Source: Pteria penguin (Eukaryota; Mollusca; Bivalvia; Pterioida; Pteriidae). From it: a stretch of DNA of 64,000 bases. The notes beneath the pieces were generated by a model, which searched no databases, was not told the DNA's origin, and saw only the letters and a program-made list of their open reading frames with translations. Position 1 is the first letter of the stretch; the number at the start of each line of letters is the position of its first letter. Where the stretch lies: the NCBI GenBank assembly GCA_035048485.1, contig CM068585.1, positions 14,489,501 to 14,553,500 on the forward strand. Direction: 5' to 3'. The translations under genes and the position numbers were made by a program. Shown here piece after piece: positions 12,218-45,480 of this stretch.

Positions 12218-12887
12218 TAAAGCCCCAGTCGCACCGGGCTTGCGACCAGGATACAACCTTTCTGCGACTGAAAAAATAGAAATCGGATGTAAATCGTAGA
12301 ATAGCCGTGCGACCAATCGGAAAGATTTTGGGTGATCGCACGATCAAAATAAGTCGTAGCCAAGTTTTAAGCATGTTCAAAATTTACTTACAACCACCTG
12401 CGATTGAACAATCATTTAAGAAGTTTCATTGGTCGCAGACAGGTCTTGTATCGTCGTGCGACTAGTCCTACATGGACGCACCACCAATCGTATAAGATAT
12501 CGCATGCAAGTGGTCACGTGGTTGGTTGTGCGACTGGTGGTACATTTTAGCGATTGGTCGTACCTTCTAGCTGCGACGTGCTGCTTTTGGTTGCAATTGG
12601 CCATGCAACTGATCGTAGGTGACCATGTTTAATTCGCCTGATCAGTTGCTAATCCTCAGGACCGGTCCTAAGATCACCTGCGACTGATCGTGCGATCAAT
12701 ATTATGGTAATCGCATGACCAATCGTGCCACATGTCGTGCGATGACCTACCACCGATCGTAAATTAATCGCAGTATGCGATTACCTTTTGAGATCGTAGC
12801 AAACATCGACGATCGATCGCAATGTCATCAAATTTCCATCAATCGTACGATATAGAAATCGTACGATCCGGTGTCACTGGGGCTTTA
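12218..12887. mobile_element. 670-bp MITE packed with TCGTGCGA-like motifs
   Basis: The ends TAAAGCCCCAGTCGCACCGG (12218) and CCGGTGTCACTGGGGCTTTA (12887) are inverted repeats with two mismatches. The interior contains dozens of short, partly palindromic variants such as atcgtacgat, tcgtgcgac, gcgactgg and gatcgtgcgatc, giving it a far higher CpG content than its neighbours. No target duplication could be fixed. It carries no coding frame: the overlapping frames on both strands at 12416-12632 reflect motif repetition. Confidence 0.65.
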
Positions 12888-13679
12888 GCTGCTTCGAAGT
12901 TTGAAATGAAATACAGTCTGAAATCAAAGTCCCATGATAGCTAGCTCTCCAATTTGAGTACAATTATAAAAAAAATGGAGCTTGAAAGAGTGTTTAAGTC
13001 TCTAGCATTTGCTAAAAAAATCTTAAAATTTGGCGGAGCTATATTAGGAAACTTACAAAAAAATGCAAATATGGCTCCTCAAAGCAATGAATATGAATTT
13101 GGAGTTCTGCATGTAAATCACATGTGCTTGCAATAATTTAAAATCCATCTAATTGCAATCCAATGCATCTTCAGCGAGCTTAAAGAAACATTCGAATAGA
13201 TTTTGTTCATGTAAGGATCAGTGTAGTGCCTATAGAATTTGGTATATTATCATCATGTTTTGTGCGCATGTTTTTGCATCTTTGGTTAAAATACGAGTCC
13301 ATGAAATATAGAAATAGTAACCGAATGATTTGTAGCCAATCGTGGTTCAAATGTGTAAACACTAGTGCTGATCATAAAATCGGAGTACCCCTACCCACCC
13401 ACACCAATCTTGCATTTATCTTAAAAGGTTTTATGAAAATTTTGCTAGATTCTTTTGTATTTTGTATCATTTTATCAATTAACTCTTTGCATTGGTTGCA
13501 TGACTGAATCCGTTATGGTATAGATTTGTGTGTTTTTCCATGATATTAGATGATGTAATCATAATGCAAATACGAAAACAACGATTTTTGTTAAAAAAAG
13601 ATGCGACGATGTTCCGATTGTAGATGTTCGTACTTGGTACATTTGCTTATCTGGAGATGCAAATATGCTTGAACCAAAA

Positions 13680-14130
13680 TCGTAGGTCGAAGATCAAGGT
13701 CACTATATTGACTCTCTTGCAAAATGTTTGTTCGAGCTATATATTTCAGTTGTATAAATGAGTAATGATCGTGCTAGGTATATTTGTTCCTTTTTAGTTA
13801 TCGATGTGTCATGACCTTGAACAAAGGTCACTATTAACTCTTTTGTAAAATTCTTGTGTATGTGATATCTTTCAGTTGTATGAATTGGTAATAATCATAC
13901 ATGTACTTGGTACATTTTTTTCCCATGGAGATGCCAATGTGCCATGACCTTGAACCAAAATTGTAGGTCAAAGGTCAAGGTAACTATTGCATAATTCTTG
14001 TCCAGTGTATATCTGTTACTTGTATGAATGGGTATATATCATTTTCGGTATATTTGTTCCTTTAAGTATGCTAGTGTGTTATGAACGTGTATCAAGGTCG
14101 TGTGCGAAAGGTCAAGGTCACAACCTTATT
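13680..14130 (+). repeat. Short AGGTCA-bearing tandem segments
   Basis: Three to four imperfect units of about 120 bp contain catgaccttgaacaaa, aaaggtcaaggtcac and a following tgtatgaatgggta-like block. They belong to the same broad class as the repeats at 6.3-7.5 kb but have a different unit body. Confidence 0.6.
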
Positions 14131-14459
14131 GTCAAGATCCTGTTAGAACATTTGATATTCAATTTGAGCATACAAAATATTGTTGCCACGGGGTATTATT
14201 CCCGTCAGCATAGTGATTCAAAGACTTATCATGTTGTGGAAAATACCAAATATTATTAAGTACAATATAGGGTCATTTTTCTATGGGGGTCATTTTCCTA
14301 TAGATCGAACATGTAGAAAAATGACTCCCCGGGTATTTATTCTACGATTTTGACTCATTATTCTACGGCTAGGGAGTCATTTTTCTACGTAGAATAATGA
14401 CCTATCCGGTCATAATTCGACGGGGGTCATTATTCGGCTTTACACCGGCCCACAATAAA

Positions 14460-15239
14460 TAATTATGTGAACAGTGACTGGAATGAAAATTTGGAGTTAT
14501 GCACAATTACATAATATTGCTATAATAACTACAACAGTAACAGAGACATGAAGGGCCCACCAAGGATTATTTGTTAATGAGAAGAAGACTAATTATAGAT
14601 AAAAGTCTACCAAAGAAATGAACCATTTCACTTCTCTGATACTTGTGTAAATCAATAACTGCATGCTTTTACTTTAACCATGTAATTGTAAATGTATTAG
14701 CATAATTAAAACACACATATATACCTGTCTGTGTTTCAAGTAACTATTGTAAATATGTATTCAATAAAATCAAGGAAATTCTGTTTATCTGGCTGTGGTC
14801 ACTGTATAGTGATAATCGATACAATTTGAATTCATGTACTTCTTTGCTGTAATTTCTTTTTGTTGAAAAATTTCAGAATATTGAAATGTTTGAAAAGGAC
14901 TCTCCTTTTCTGTAACTCTCTATTTTTTCATGGAACTTTTATATATATTTTTGTTATATTTTCAAAAATATGGGAATATTTATATGCTTGTTTGAAAAGA
15001 TCGTATAAAATCTCAGTTTGTAGAGAAATATCATTTATTTACAGTATAACTTCAGAGGCCAATGATTTGTCAAACTGAGAGGGAATCTGCCTCTCAAATT
15101 ATACTTGGCACCAACACAGCATGTGATATACAAATTCAGCAGGCAGCATAGGCAATCTTTTGTAGAACATGCATCTTTTTGACAGAAGAACAAGGTGTGG
15201 AAACAAAGTCGAAAAAGTTATTTTTAGCATAAAGAAACA
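14460..15239. other. No recognisable gene
   Basis: A+T-rich sequence to the right of the 5.5-kb element. The frame at 14860-15078 is rich in Phe, Ile and Tyr with no motif. I see no exon or element boundary. Confidence 0.4.
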
Positions 15240-15745
15240 AAATATTGAAAATTATGAAGGTGACCTTGACCTTTGGACTTCATTATGTATAGGAATCTTT
15301 CTCTCATCTTCCTGCATCTTTGTATAAAATATGAAAGCTGTATGTGAAGAACTAATAAAGTTACCATGTAAGAACCAAAGTCTCGAAAACTATGACTCTG
15401 ACCTTGACCGTTGACCTTTTAATCCCGGAGTGTATAGGTATCTTCCTCTTATCATCCTGTATCTATGTATAAAATATGAAAACTGTATGTGAAAAACTAC
15501 TGAAGTTTTCGTGTTAGAACCAAAGTATTGAAAAATTTGACTGTGACTTTGACCGTTTGATCCCAAGATGTATAGATATCTTCCTCTCATTATTCTGCAT
15601 CTGTGTATAAAATATGAAAGCTGTATGGAAAGAACTACTGAAGTAATCATGTTAGAACCAAATTGTTGACGGACAAACGGATGGACTGACAGACTACGCT
15701 ATTCCTATTGGGCTCCCGCATCTGAATGCGGGGCCCTATTGAATA
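15240..15745 (+). repeat. Three ~145-bp tandem units with AGGTCA core
   Basis: The units share tgaccttgacc, a ctttcctctcatcttcctgc-like block, tgtataaaatatgaaa and a gttagaaccaaa ending. The array closes with gttgacggacaaacggatgg and a small hairpin around gggctcccgcatctgaatgc. The minus-strand frame at 15390-15650 is translated repeat. Confidence 0.7.
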
Positions 15746-16591
15746 CATTATATGGTAAGAATAAACGAAAAACAAACAAATTTATGATATGATAGTAATA
15801 AATCAAATAGTAAGCATACATGTAAATGAAAATAAGTATCTTAATCATGAAATCTACGTTTAAATACACAAATTAGAAATTTGGACAATTTGCATAAAAC
15901 TTTCCCGTTCATTGTAGTGAGTTTAAACAAAGAAGGATTTCTATTATAATAGCTGTTAATATACAATGAACGCAAATCACGATATAAAGGGCAAACTGGA
16001 ATAAAATGGTATTCATCTTCGATATCATTGATGTTACAATATCGGTATCTTCTTGGTCTCCTCTGATATTATGCTCCCTCTAACCTTTCCGTGAGGGGAA
16101 AAACCCACTAGTTTTCGTTCTATAAACATTCCTTTTTACTCAAATATTATATGGCTTAAATAAGTTACCTAGTGATGTAATTTAACAAGAAACGACACAA
16201 GTAGATGGAGCTGATTACCCGCCTCATCATTAAAGTATAGCTAATGAGGTAGACATACGGCCGCCTTCAAAACTTCTGAAGACCCGTGTTCCTGTAGTTA
16301 ACTTCAGTGAACTTTAATTACTCTAACTAAAGATACAAGTACAAATTATACCATTACTTTGAAAATAAATGCTTAAGTAAATACAAACCAGTTGGCTTCC
16401 TTCCCATTATATCTTAAATCTATGAAAATGTTTTATTTGTTTTTCTATCCGAATTTTTTTACCACATTATCACGACTTTCTACGTGCATTTAGAACACAT
16501 TAGAACCACACTATTATCAGAATAAAATACGCTTTATCAAAGTTTGCATTTAGCTGCTATTTTAATGGATATGTCAAAATCTTTTGACTGT
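15746..16591. other. No recognisable gene
   Basis: A+T-rich sequence with only short frames. A segment near 15970-16030 (tgaacgcaaatcacgatat, then ggaataaaatggtattcatc) resembles the C-terminal CCxxC region of the LINE family at 37.6 kb read on the minus strand, but it is too decayed to assign. Confidence 0.3.
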
Positions 16592-16871
16592 CTACTGCAT
16601 CAAGGCCGTAGGAGAAAGGAAGGGGGAGGGGGGGGGGGCAGCGGGAGCGCGTGCCCCCTCTCCCCCACTTTGAAAAGTATATAACTTTACATAGGTAGAT
16701 GACACATCAGTATCTATATCACTGTCCTCTTCCTCATCATCCTTATTACCTCTTGTTAACCAGTCTTGGTAGAACAATTCAACGTTGATCCAAAAAGCCT
16801 CAGAACACCGTACGAGTTTGTCCATCCATGCCTCATAGATCTGACACTTCCAACTGCGTCAGACGAACACG
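16592..16871 (-). pseudogene. Unidentified coding-like fragment, possibly transposon-derived
   Basis: The frame reads YEAWMDKLVRCSEAFWINVE, then LFYQDWLTRGNKDDEEEDSD, with a biased acidic stretch, then decays into a G-rich run. A donor-like site (agag/gtaataagg) follows DWLTR. The aromatic W-x(2)-F-x(2)-DW pattern suggests a real protein. I cannot name it. Upstream codons in the same frame hit a stop near 16880, so it is a fragment or an exon with a nearby acceptor. Confidence 0.25.
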
Positions 16872-17589
16872 GATGGACAAAAGTGAACATATAAGTAACG
16901 CTCCTCTTATTTTCAGGCTAGCAACTTTTAAAGCTGTTTACCCTATGTTCGCTAGTACAGTGCATATTAAAGGTAAATTTATTCTAAATTGTTTTGATTA
17001 TATATATAAGCCTAAAACATATTAAAAAAGGACCCTTGCAAATGTTGTGATCAAATTCGTTGTATTAAGTGAGATATGGTTGTATAAAACGCGATGTTTG
17101 TTACCAAACTCCCCCCCCCCCCCCCCCAGAGTACAATAGGCGCAATGCAAATTGATGATGTAGATGTAGCGATTTCAGCTCTGTATGTCATATTCAGACA
17201 TTTCAAGGCACCGTCCATTTGATATCTGGGGGATGTTTAGAAAAATCCTGATTTTGACTTTAAAAAATAATTTTGCTCAGTCACATAGTGAAAAAAATCT
17301 GTCTCCAATAGACTAGCGTAATCTAAAATCATACTTTGGAAAAAATTAGGTGTTAAAACTCAGTTTTTCCTGGCAAACTTCGCTCGCCAGAATGATACAT
17401 AACAAAACAGTTTATGTAATTATGATCTTTTGTTCTTCATCAGTTCAATCATGGACAAATCTACCATATTTGTTCCTGGAATTTAATGGTAAGATTTATT
17501 AGCAGATAGTTGGGATTTCTATGGACACTAATTGTGCCCCTCTTATAGCAGATTTGTTTCTATATTGTTATGTGGGGGGTTTCATGTAA
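16872..17589. other. Non-coding, C-run at 17110-17127
   Basis: No supported exon. It contains an 18-base C homopolymer near 17110 and otherwise unremarkable sequence. Confidence 0.4.
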
Positions 17590-18500
17590 TCTGTTCAAAA
17601 ATCTAAACGATTCGACCTTATTGAGATGTTGAATGATACCTCTAGTTACAGGTACATGTACATGTATCTTGACGACATCTTAGTTATTGATAACCCTGAG
17701 TTTGAAAGATATATAGCTAATATATACCCACATGAACTTCAGTTAAACAAAGACAATATTTGTGATACAGAAACACTTTTCTTGGACCTATACATTAAGA
17801 CAATTAACAATAAATTTCATACCAATATTTTGATAAATATGATGAATTTAGATTTTTTATTTTGAATTTCCCTTAGTCGGATAGTTACAGATGTTCCTAG
17901 ACTAGACTCCCATCATATGGTATTTGTCATGTTCTAATTTTTGAATTTACTTGGGGGTGGTAAATACAAAAATTAGAACAGTTGTCATGTTCTAATTTTT
18001 GTATTTACCACCCCCAAGTAAATTCAAAAATTAGAACATGACATATTTATAAAATTCAGTTGGTTTGATTTGCCAGCGCCTGCACTAACGTTTTGGACTT
18101 TCATCCAAAAATAAAATTACAAATAACTTTGGAACTTTGAACTCAGATTTACAAGTATCATAACTTTAAAAAGCCTTATGAAATTGTTATAGGTCCTATT
18201 CAGAACTTTTTTTCAAATTTCGGAAATATTACTTTGTATCCAATGGAATTTCGCATCCCAATTTCTACGGTGATCTTGTGTACAAACTTAAGAGGGTCTA
18301 AGGTTCCAATAAGTTTATCTCGACGGGTTCCAAAATAGTTAAAGGCCTTCATGAACTATAATAATACGACCAGAGATCATCAAAAGGACAGTTATTCTTG
18401 TATTGCCCCTTCTACACTCTTATAGAGATTTTTACTTGAACATGTACGCTGACTAACAGGCAGGTGGGGATTATATGGTGGCCCTTTTTGAAACATTTTT
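17590..18500 (+). pseudogene. Decayed reverse transcriptase with YLDD motif
   Basis: The frame at 17626-17865 reads YMYLDDILVIDNPEFERYIA, then NIYPHELQLNKDN and TETLFLDLYIKT. This is the catalytic YxDD box with its usual downstream block in a family of invertebrate reverse transcriptases. Past a 119-bp palindromic insertion the similarity resumes in shifted frames: an ISQLV-type block, ACTNVLDFH, then ISLSRRVPK near 18320. Stops and frameshifts interrupt it, so it is a pseudogene. I cannot place the clade securely. Confidence 0.5.
17925..18043. repeat. Perfect 56-bp inverted repeat, itself made of nested palindromes
   Basis: Arm 17925-17980 and arm 17988-18043 are exact inverse complements, separated by gttgtca. 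Each arm is also a near-perfect inverted repeat: tgttctaatttttgaattta pairs with its complement in the same arm with one mismatch around ttgggggtg. The unit interrupts the reverse-transcriptase pseudogene between its SYGIY-like and ISQLV-like blocks, so it is an insertion of a tiny foldback sequence. Confidence 0.9.
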
Positions 18501-19590
18501 CAAAGGATAAATGGTCCTGAACCTCATTCCCTCTCTCTGTTAATTGGGACTCTTACAGATCAAGCCTCTGAGCTCGCTTCTAGATTGGCAGAGCACGGTT
18601 TACTGATGTTGATTTTGATATGTTGGTCTTACTCAGAATTACTATAAATGTGTATATTTTTATGACGTCTCAACTTGAGATAGTTGTTGATCCTTGCTCT
18701 CTATATGGAGGATTATTCATTGATTTTTAATTGTATTCTTTGATTACACTGCTTTTGTGGAAAGTGGGAGGAGGACCCGTAAACCGGTTAATTACTCCAA
18801 CTGACTGGCTACTGTCTTATCAATTTACCGTCCTGTCGGTATCGCATTTGCACCTTAATCGAAAGTTTTGTTTTGTGACAAGTTGTGTCTAGGTTTTTTT
18901 TCCGAAATGTTTGTACAGAGTAGATATATACCAAACACGGTTCATGAGGGGTGGACAGGGGAAGTATCAACCCCAGGTGAATTTCGCAGTGTATTCATAT
19001 CTTTATGTGCTTAATGTGTTTGGATAGAGCTCACTGAGACAAATTCAAAAATAGTTTTTTGCCGATATCTCTATCCTATCAAAAGTTATGGCATTTTGAA
19101 GATGCCAAACTTCGACATAGAATTCGTCATAGAATTTTTAAATATAAATCATGATTGATTTTGCGACTAAAACGGAACAAACATTTCTCACATTTTCATA
19201 ATTTTTGTCATTTCTCTGTCCGTTTTTTAACCCACAGTAGCCCTCTTTCCTTTACACCCATACCCCCTTCTTCTCCTTCCTCGCTCTTCTGCTTCTAGTG
19301 TCACCCTCATTTCAGTATATGGCATCATCATGATGGACTAAAAGTGTAGAACACAGCTGAGATAGGTTTGAACAGAATTTTGTCAAAAATAACAGGTTGG
19401 GGTAAAAATAATCTGGCCGGGTTGAAAAACCCAGCCCCTCCCCCAGATTATCAAATGGGCAGTGCCTAACTGTATGATCTGTTTTTCATCTTTGTATCTT
19501 CTGTTCGCACACATCTGTGACCATATCAATAATTAATCTACATCATCCACTGCATGACCTGTCCAGTAAATACTTCTAAATCATAATTAT
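18501..19590. other. Region downstream of the LRRC74A-like gene, no gene seen
   Basis: Contains the tail of the reverse-transcriptase pseudogene and ordinary A+T-rich sequence. No exon is supported on either strand before the polyadenylation signal at 19592. Confidence 0.4.
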
Positions 19591-19591
19591 G

Positions 19592-19597
19592 TTTATT
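19592..19597 (-). promoter_or_regulatory. Polyadenylation signal AATAAA
   Basis: On the minus strand AATAAA lies about 56 bases downstream of the TAA stop of the LRRC74A-like gene. Spacing and position suit a canonical cleavage and polyadenylation signal for that transcript. Confidence 0.6.
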
Positions 19598-19652
19598 GAA
19601 GTAATATCTTTAATATACGCATATATCACAATAAATCATTTATACATTGAAT

Positions 19653-41222
<21,570 letters not shown>

Positions 41223-41459
41223 CTCCTGTGTATGAGGAAGGTGTAGATTTAGTTCTCATATGTGATTTTTCTCAGTTGTTATTTTCGACGCAAAGAATCT
41301 AACAAATCTATACCACTGAAATCACCTTTTTATATTTGCTTGTCGTTTGACATTGCGTAAAGATTACTTTTAAATTACCTAAACCGGTTGGGACGACCTC
41401 TTATTTTATAAACTTAAACACGTAACAATCTCTATTTTCAGTAATCAATTTCAGTTCAG
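41223..41459 (-). promoter_or_regulatory. Presumed 5' flank of the LRRC74A-like gene
   Basis: Sequence immediately upstream of the start codon. No TATA box or other element can be named with confidence. Any promoter must lie here or, if the 5' UTR is spliced, beyond the LINE fragment at 41.5-42.8 kb. Confidence 0.25.
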
Positions 41460-42780
41460 TTCACTTCAGTTCATTTATTTCCTTATGCCATCTGGCACAT
41501 CAGATATTACAAATATAAATAAATAATTTAACTTCAAGATGAAAACAATGTATATATACGTAGATTAACATATATGCATAGATTATTATATATACATAGC
41601 AATTCTCTAATAGTATGGTATTTTACACATTGAATAAATATGAGTAAAACGTAAAATAAATACAACAAAAGGCGATTACGTGAGAGTTATTTCACAGACA
41701 GATGATCTATGCAACTACTGGGCTTTTAACATTATTTTAAGTTATGTGTTAAGTTCTCTAATTTTTTTCTGCAAGAAATAAAAATTTTCCTAAGTTGCGC
41801 AACTCTTTCAAATTTCGCACACTTAGTAATTGTATTAGTTTAAAAACACTAGGACGTCTAAAATAATACGTTTTGATGTATACATTTCTTAGTTCTTGAT
41901 ACATTGGACATTTTAAGATGAAATGAAACTCATCCTCTATATCATTTAAATTACACAATGTACATACTCGATTGAACCTTGTTTCATTTCTGCATCTTCC
42001 AGATTCCACATTTAGATTATGAGCTGATAGTCTGAATTTTGATATGAGTTGCGATGTATATCACTCAATGGTTTATGTAAATAAAATTGGAGGTCAAAAT
42101 TGTCTACCATATATTGATAATATTCGCAACGAGATGATCTTCTAATAGCAGAAAACATTTCTTGTTTATATAGATCGAAAACTCTTTGTTGTATCAACTG
42201 TTGTGTAACTTTATCAATATAAATTTCGTGAAAAATGTATCCAAGGCCTAAACTGTCTAATTCAATTCTTATATCATTAACCCAAGTGTCATTGAAATTA
42301 ACTCTATCTTCTGAACAAGAGCGTAAAATACAGTTATCTGAATTTTTAAATTTTACCCACTATCTCAGAATTTTCAATTTTCTAAAAATATACAGAGGAA
42401 GTCTTCCCAATTCATAAAAAACTAAGCTATTAAAGGTGCTTTTCTTCACTCCCAGAACATTTTTACGAAACGCTGTGTGAATTTTTTCGACATCATTGGC
42501 TTTATGAAAACCCCAAATTTCACATTCGTTACTTAAAACACTGTTAACATATGTATCAAAAACTGCACATTTACTTTTAAAGTTAAAATGATGACTTTTA
42601 AATTTACTATTAACAGCAAAAAGAGCTTTTCTTCCTTGTTCTGACACATGCTTTTGTGTAATGTTAAATTTACCATTGTAATTGAATAACATACCCAAAT
42701 AATTATATTTATCCACAGTCTCAATCTCTCTTCCATTGTTAAAAAAACTTTTCGTAATCTCTTATCTTGCCACCATTTCG
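41460..42780 (-). mobile_element. Second copy of the same LINE family, 5'-truncated
   Basis: Minus strand, in several frames: KYNYLGMLFNYNGKFNITQK and CEIWGFHKANDVEKIHTAFR (42716-42360), YQYMVDNFDLQFYLHKPLSD (42197-42012), then RVCTLCNLNDIEDEFHFILK with CPMYQELRNVYIKTYYFRRP (42009-41758). These align block by block with the C-terminal half of the LINE at 37.6 kb, including the CxxC...HxxxxC knuckle. It is more decayed, lacks the catalytic YADD region and is truncated near 42780. The left limit is approximate. Confidence 0.75.
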
Positions 42781-42814
42781 TGTATAAAATTTTGCAATGA
42801 ACTTAATTAATTAA

Positions 42815-43330
42815 TCAATTTAATTTATTCAAGATAGCAAAATATCCAGGCGATTCGACGTCAGAAATGAACGTATCGCGATTTTTTATGCCCCTGTCAT
42901 GAAATGACCGGGGCCATATAGTGTTACTCTGTTCCGTCATTTTGTCTTCATTGAGTTTCGGCTCATATTGCCGGTGACGCTTTAATGGATTTAATTGATA
43001 TTGGGTATTCAGATGTATCAAAAGAAGACGCAGGTCAAGTTCGAATATGGTTGTGGTCCGGTAATTTTTGACAAAGTTACTGCCCTTGAACATAGAAATT
43101 TCTTAAAAATAAAAGTTTCCGCTCATTTTCTCGTTGAAGGTTTGATGGATTAAATTGATATTGGGTATATAGATGTATCGAGGGAAATGCAGGTCAAGTT
43201 CGAATATAGGTGTGGTCCGGTATTTTTTGACAGAATAATTGCCCATGAACATTAAAAATTTCTTGAAAATATTAGTTCTCTGGCAATAATATTTCATTAG
43301 CTCAGCTGCCAGCGGGGGCATTTGTGTTGC
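42815..43330 (+). repeat. Dispersed repeat with a ~160-bp internal duplication
   Basis: Blocks sharing ttgatattgggtat, agatgtatc, gcaggtcaagttcgaatat, gtgtggtccggta and ttttgaca occur twice (about 42990-43080 and 43140-43230). Flanked by a gcccctgtcatgaaatgacc segment on the left and tcagctgccagcgggggcat on the right. The minus-strand frames here are translated repeat. Confidence 0.65.
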
Positions 43331-44129
43331 AGCGACACATTAAAATTCTAGTATTTGTTTTGCTTGGTTTTGTTTTGTTTTGTTTTGTTTTTGCTTTTCA
43401 ATAATATTCTGAGAAGTTGTGCCTTCCTCTCCACTTTTCTTTATCATATTAATTCATTTTATCATATCATTAACAAAGAATACTTGACATGCACTTGGGA
43501 AATAGTTTAGATTCAAAGATACTTATTTTAACAGTATTCATGCCGGAAATTATAATATTTTCACGTGAATTTAATGCAGCACTCAGGCACCGAGGACCAA
43601 AGGTACTTACAGATTCGCTTAAAACCAATTTCATTATATTTTGTATATACGTTGAAAAATAAATAATCATATAAAAAAATAAAAGTACCTCTAAAAATTC
43701 TTACCAATAATTTCTATACTTGTTCCGTCATATGGCGTTAATCCATTTGCAGCTGCTCAATGAGTATTATATATTCACAATAAGTGACATGTGTTCTTCA
43801 GATGTTGCAGGAAATCCGCACACAATAATTCTCGGTGCATTCCGGTTGTTAAATCTGTTTTCATGCTCATACCTGTTATGCGTACACTTAATTCATTCTA
43901 TTGTAAAATTAATTACACTCCAGTGTTTCTCATCTATTGTGTGTGTGACGTAATATTGGTCAACTGTAGAGATTACTACAGGTAAATGTCATTTAATACA
44001 GTGACTATTTACATGGTATATAACTTCTTTTTTTTTGTATTGCGTTCCTTTTTATACCTGGTTTACACTTAAGGAATCGGATTTGGAACAATACACGTTT
44101 TTTTTTTCAATTTATCGCATGGGAAATGT
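43331..44129. other. No recognisable gene
   Basis: A+T-rich sequence with a (TTTTG)n run near 43370. Frames at 43470-43670, 43720-43953 and 43791-43985 have no motif or splice support. Confidence 0.4.
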
Positions 44130-44765
44130 TTGTCTTTGGTTCTGGAAAATAGGCAGAAGATTGAAAAGTTCAACTGGGTTCTGGGAGGGGGATAGACAGA
44201 AGAATAAAATGTTCAGCTGGGTTCTGGGGGGATAGACAGAAGTTTGGAAAGTTCAACTGGGTTCTGGGAGGGGGATAGACAGAAGCATGAAATGTTCAGC
44301 TGGGTTCTGGGGGATAGACAGAAGTTTGAAAAGTTCAGCTGGGTTCTGGGAGGGGGACAGACAGAAGCATGAAATGTTCAGCTGGGTTCTGGGGGGATAG
44401 ACAGAAGATTGAAAAGTTCAGCTGGGTTCTGGAAGGGGGATAGACAGAAGATTGAAATGTTCAGCTGGGATCTAGGTGATAGCGGTAGGCAGAAGATAGC
44501 AATGTTCAGTCGGGATCTAGGAGGTAGCGGTAGGCAGAAGGTTGCAATGATCAGCTGGGATCAAGGAGGTAGTGGTAGGCAGAAGATTGCAATGATCAGC
44601 TGGGATCTAGGAGGTAGTGGTAGGCAGAAGATTGCAATGGTCGGCTGGGATCTAGGAGGTAGTGGTAGGCAGAAGATTGCAATGATCAGCTGGGATCTAG
44701 GAGGTAGTGGTAGGCAGAAGATTGCAATGGTCAGCTGGGATCTAGGAGGTACATGTGTAGGCACA
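44130..44765 (+). repeat. ~46/51-bp minisatellite, partly open in frame
   Basis: The first part has five to six units around gttctgggagggggatagac then agaagtttgaaaagttcagc. The second has six to seven 51-bp units around gatctaggaggtagtggtag then gcagaagattgcaatgatca. Because 51 = 17 codons, the second part reads GGSGRQKIAMISWDL repeatedly with no stop. I treat this as translated repeat: there is no signal, domain or splice context. Confidence 0.88.
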
Positions 44766-44829
44766 AGACTGAAACGCGTATATATATTTCTATATGCTGT
44801 ATGGCATTTGAATAAACTGAACTGAATTG

Positions 44830-45480
44830 TATCTACATGTCTTGATACAAAGACGTTACATGTTAGTTAGTATAGTAATCAAGAGGTATTGTGTAGTGTC
44901 GTGTAGTCAGTCAAATGGACGGCTGTGATTATGCCACAACAAGCGTAGCTTTAAAAAAAAAACTTGGGTTGCAATCGGAATAGCATTAAATGTTCAAGAT
45001 GTTGGTCATACCGCCAAATGGCTTTATGTAAATAGATTTTTAAATAAATTTTATTTTTGCGCAATTGTGAAGTTACCCGCTAAACTTTCTAAAGCCATGC
45101 CTCATTTTTTCCCTTTTAGGAAAGCAGCCGCGCTTTTTTCCATTTTAGGAAAGTCTCTCGGGTATTATCGTTAATATTCTGAAAAAAGTTGGTTTTTGTA
45201 CTGAGCAAATCTTTTTCTTTTTTTCTTTAATTGTGAACATTTTATTAGATTTATTTCTAGAAATCTCAACATTCAAAGTAAAATTATGTGCTAATATTGT
45301 TTCTTAGTACAAATTGACATATTTCCAGTTCCGCGCCTCGGCCCCTTGTGAATTTCCCGCGATTCCAAAAACAAAATGTCGGTATAAGAGGGCATGCAGT
45401 ATGCGTGAATCTCATCGTTCATTAAGGATGCTATATGATGGTTTTAGGGCCTAAAACACCCGTTTTCATCCTCCTAAACA
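44830..45480. other. No recognisable gene
   Basis: Includes a short direct repeat of cattttaggaaag-like words near 45115-45160. Nothing coding is supported. Confidence 0.4.

Larger units (their letters stand above)
8912..14450. mobile_element. 5.5-kb element with ~200-bp terminal inverted repeats
   Basis: The left end GCCGGTGTAAAGCCGAATAA (8912) is mirrored by the right end TTATTCGGCTTTACACCGGC (14450). Similarity continues inward for about 200 bp through repeated modules GAATAATGACCCCC and TAGAAAAATGACCCCC. The left flank aligns with an uninterrupted paralogous segment at about 28.54 kb (read in reverse) exactly up to the element end; the right flank matches only over ccacaataa. The interior is filled with other repeats and carries no intact transposase, so the superfamily is unknown. 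A target duplication is not clear. Confidence 0.6.

Noticed and set aside
12416..12632. Overlapping frames on both strands
   Set aside because: Caused by dense palindromic TCGTGCGA-like words in the MITE. No domain.
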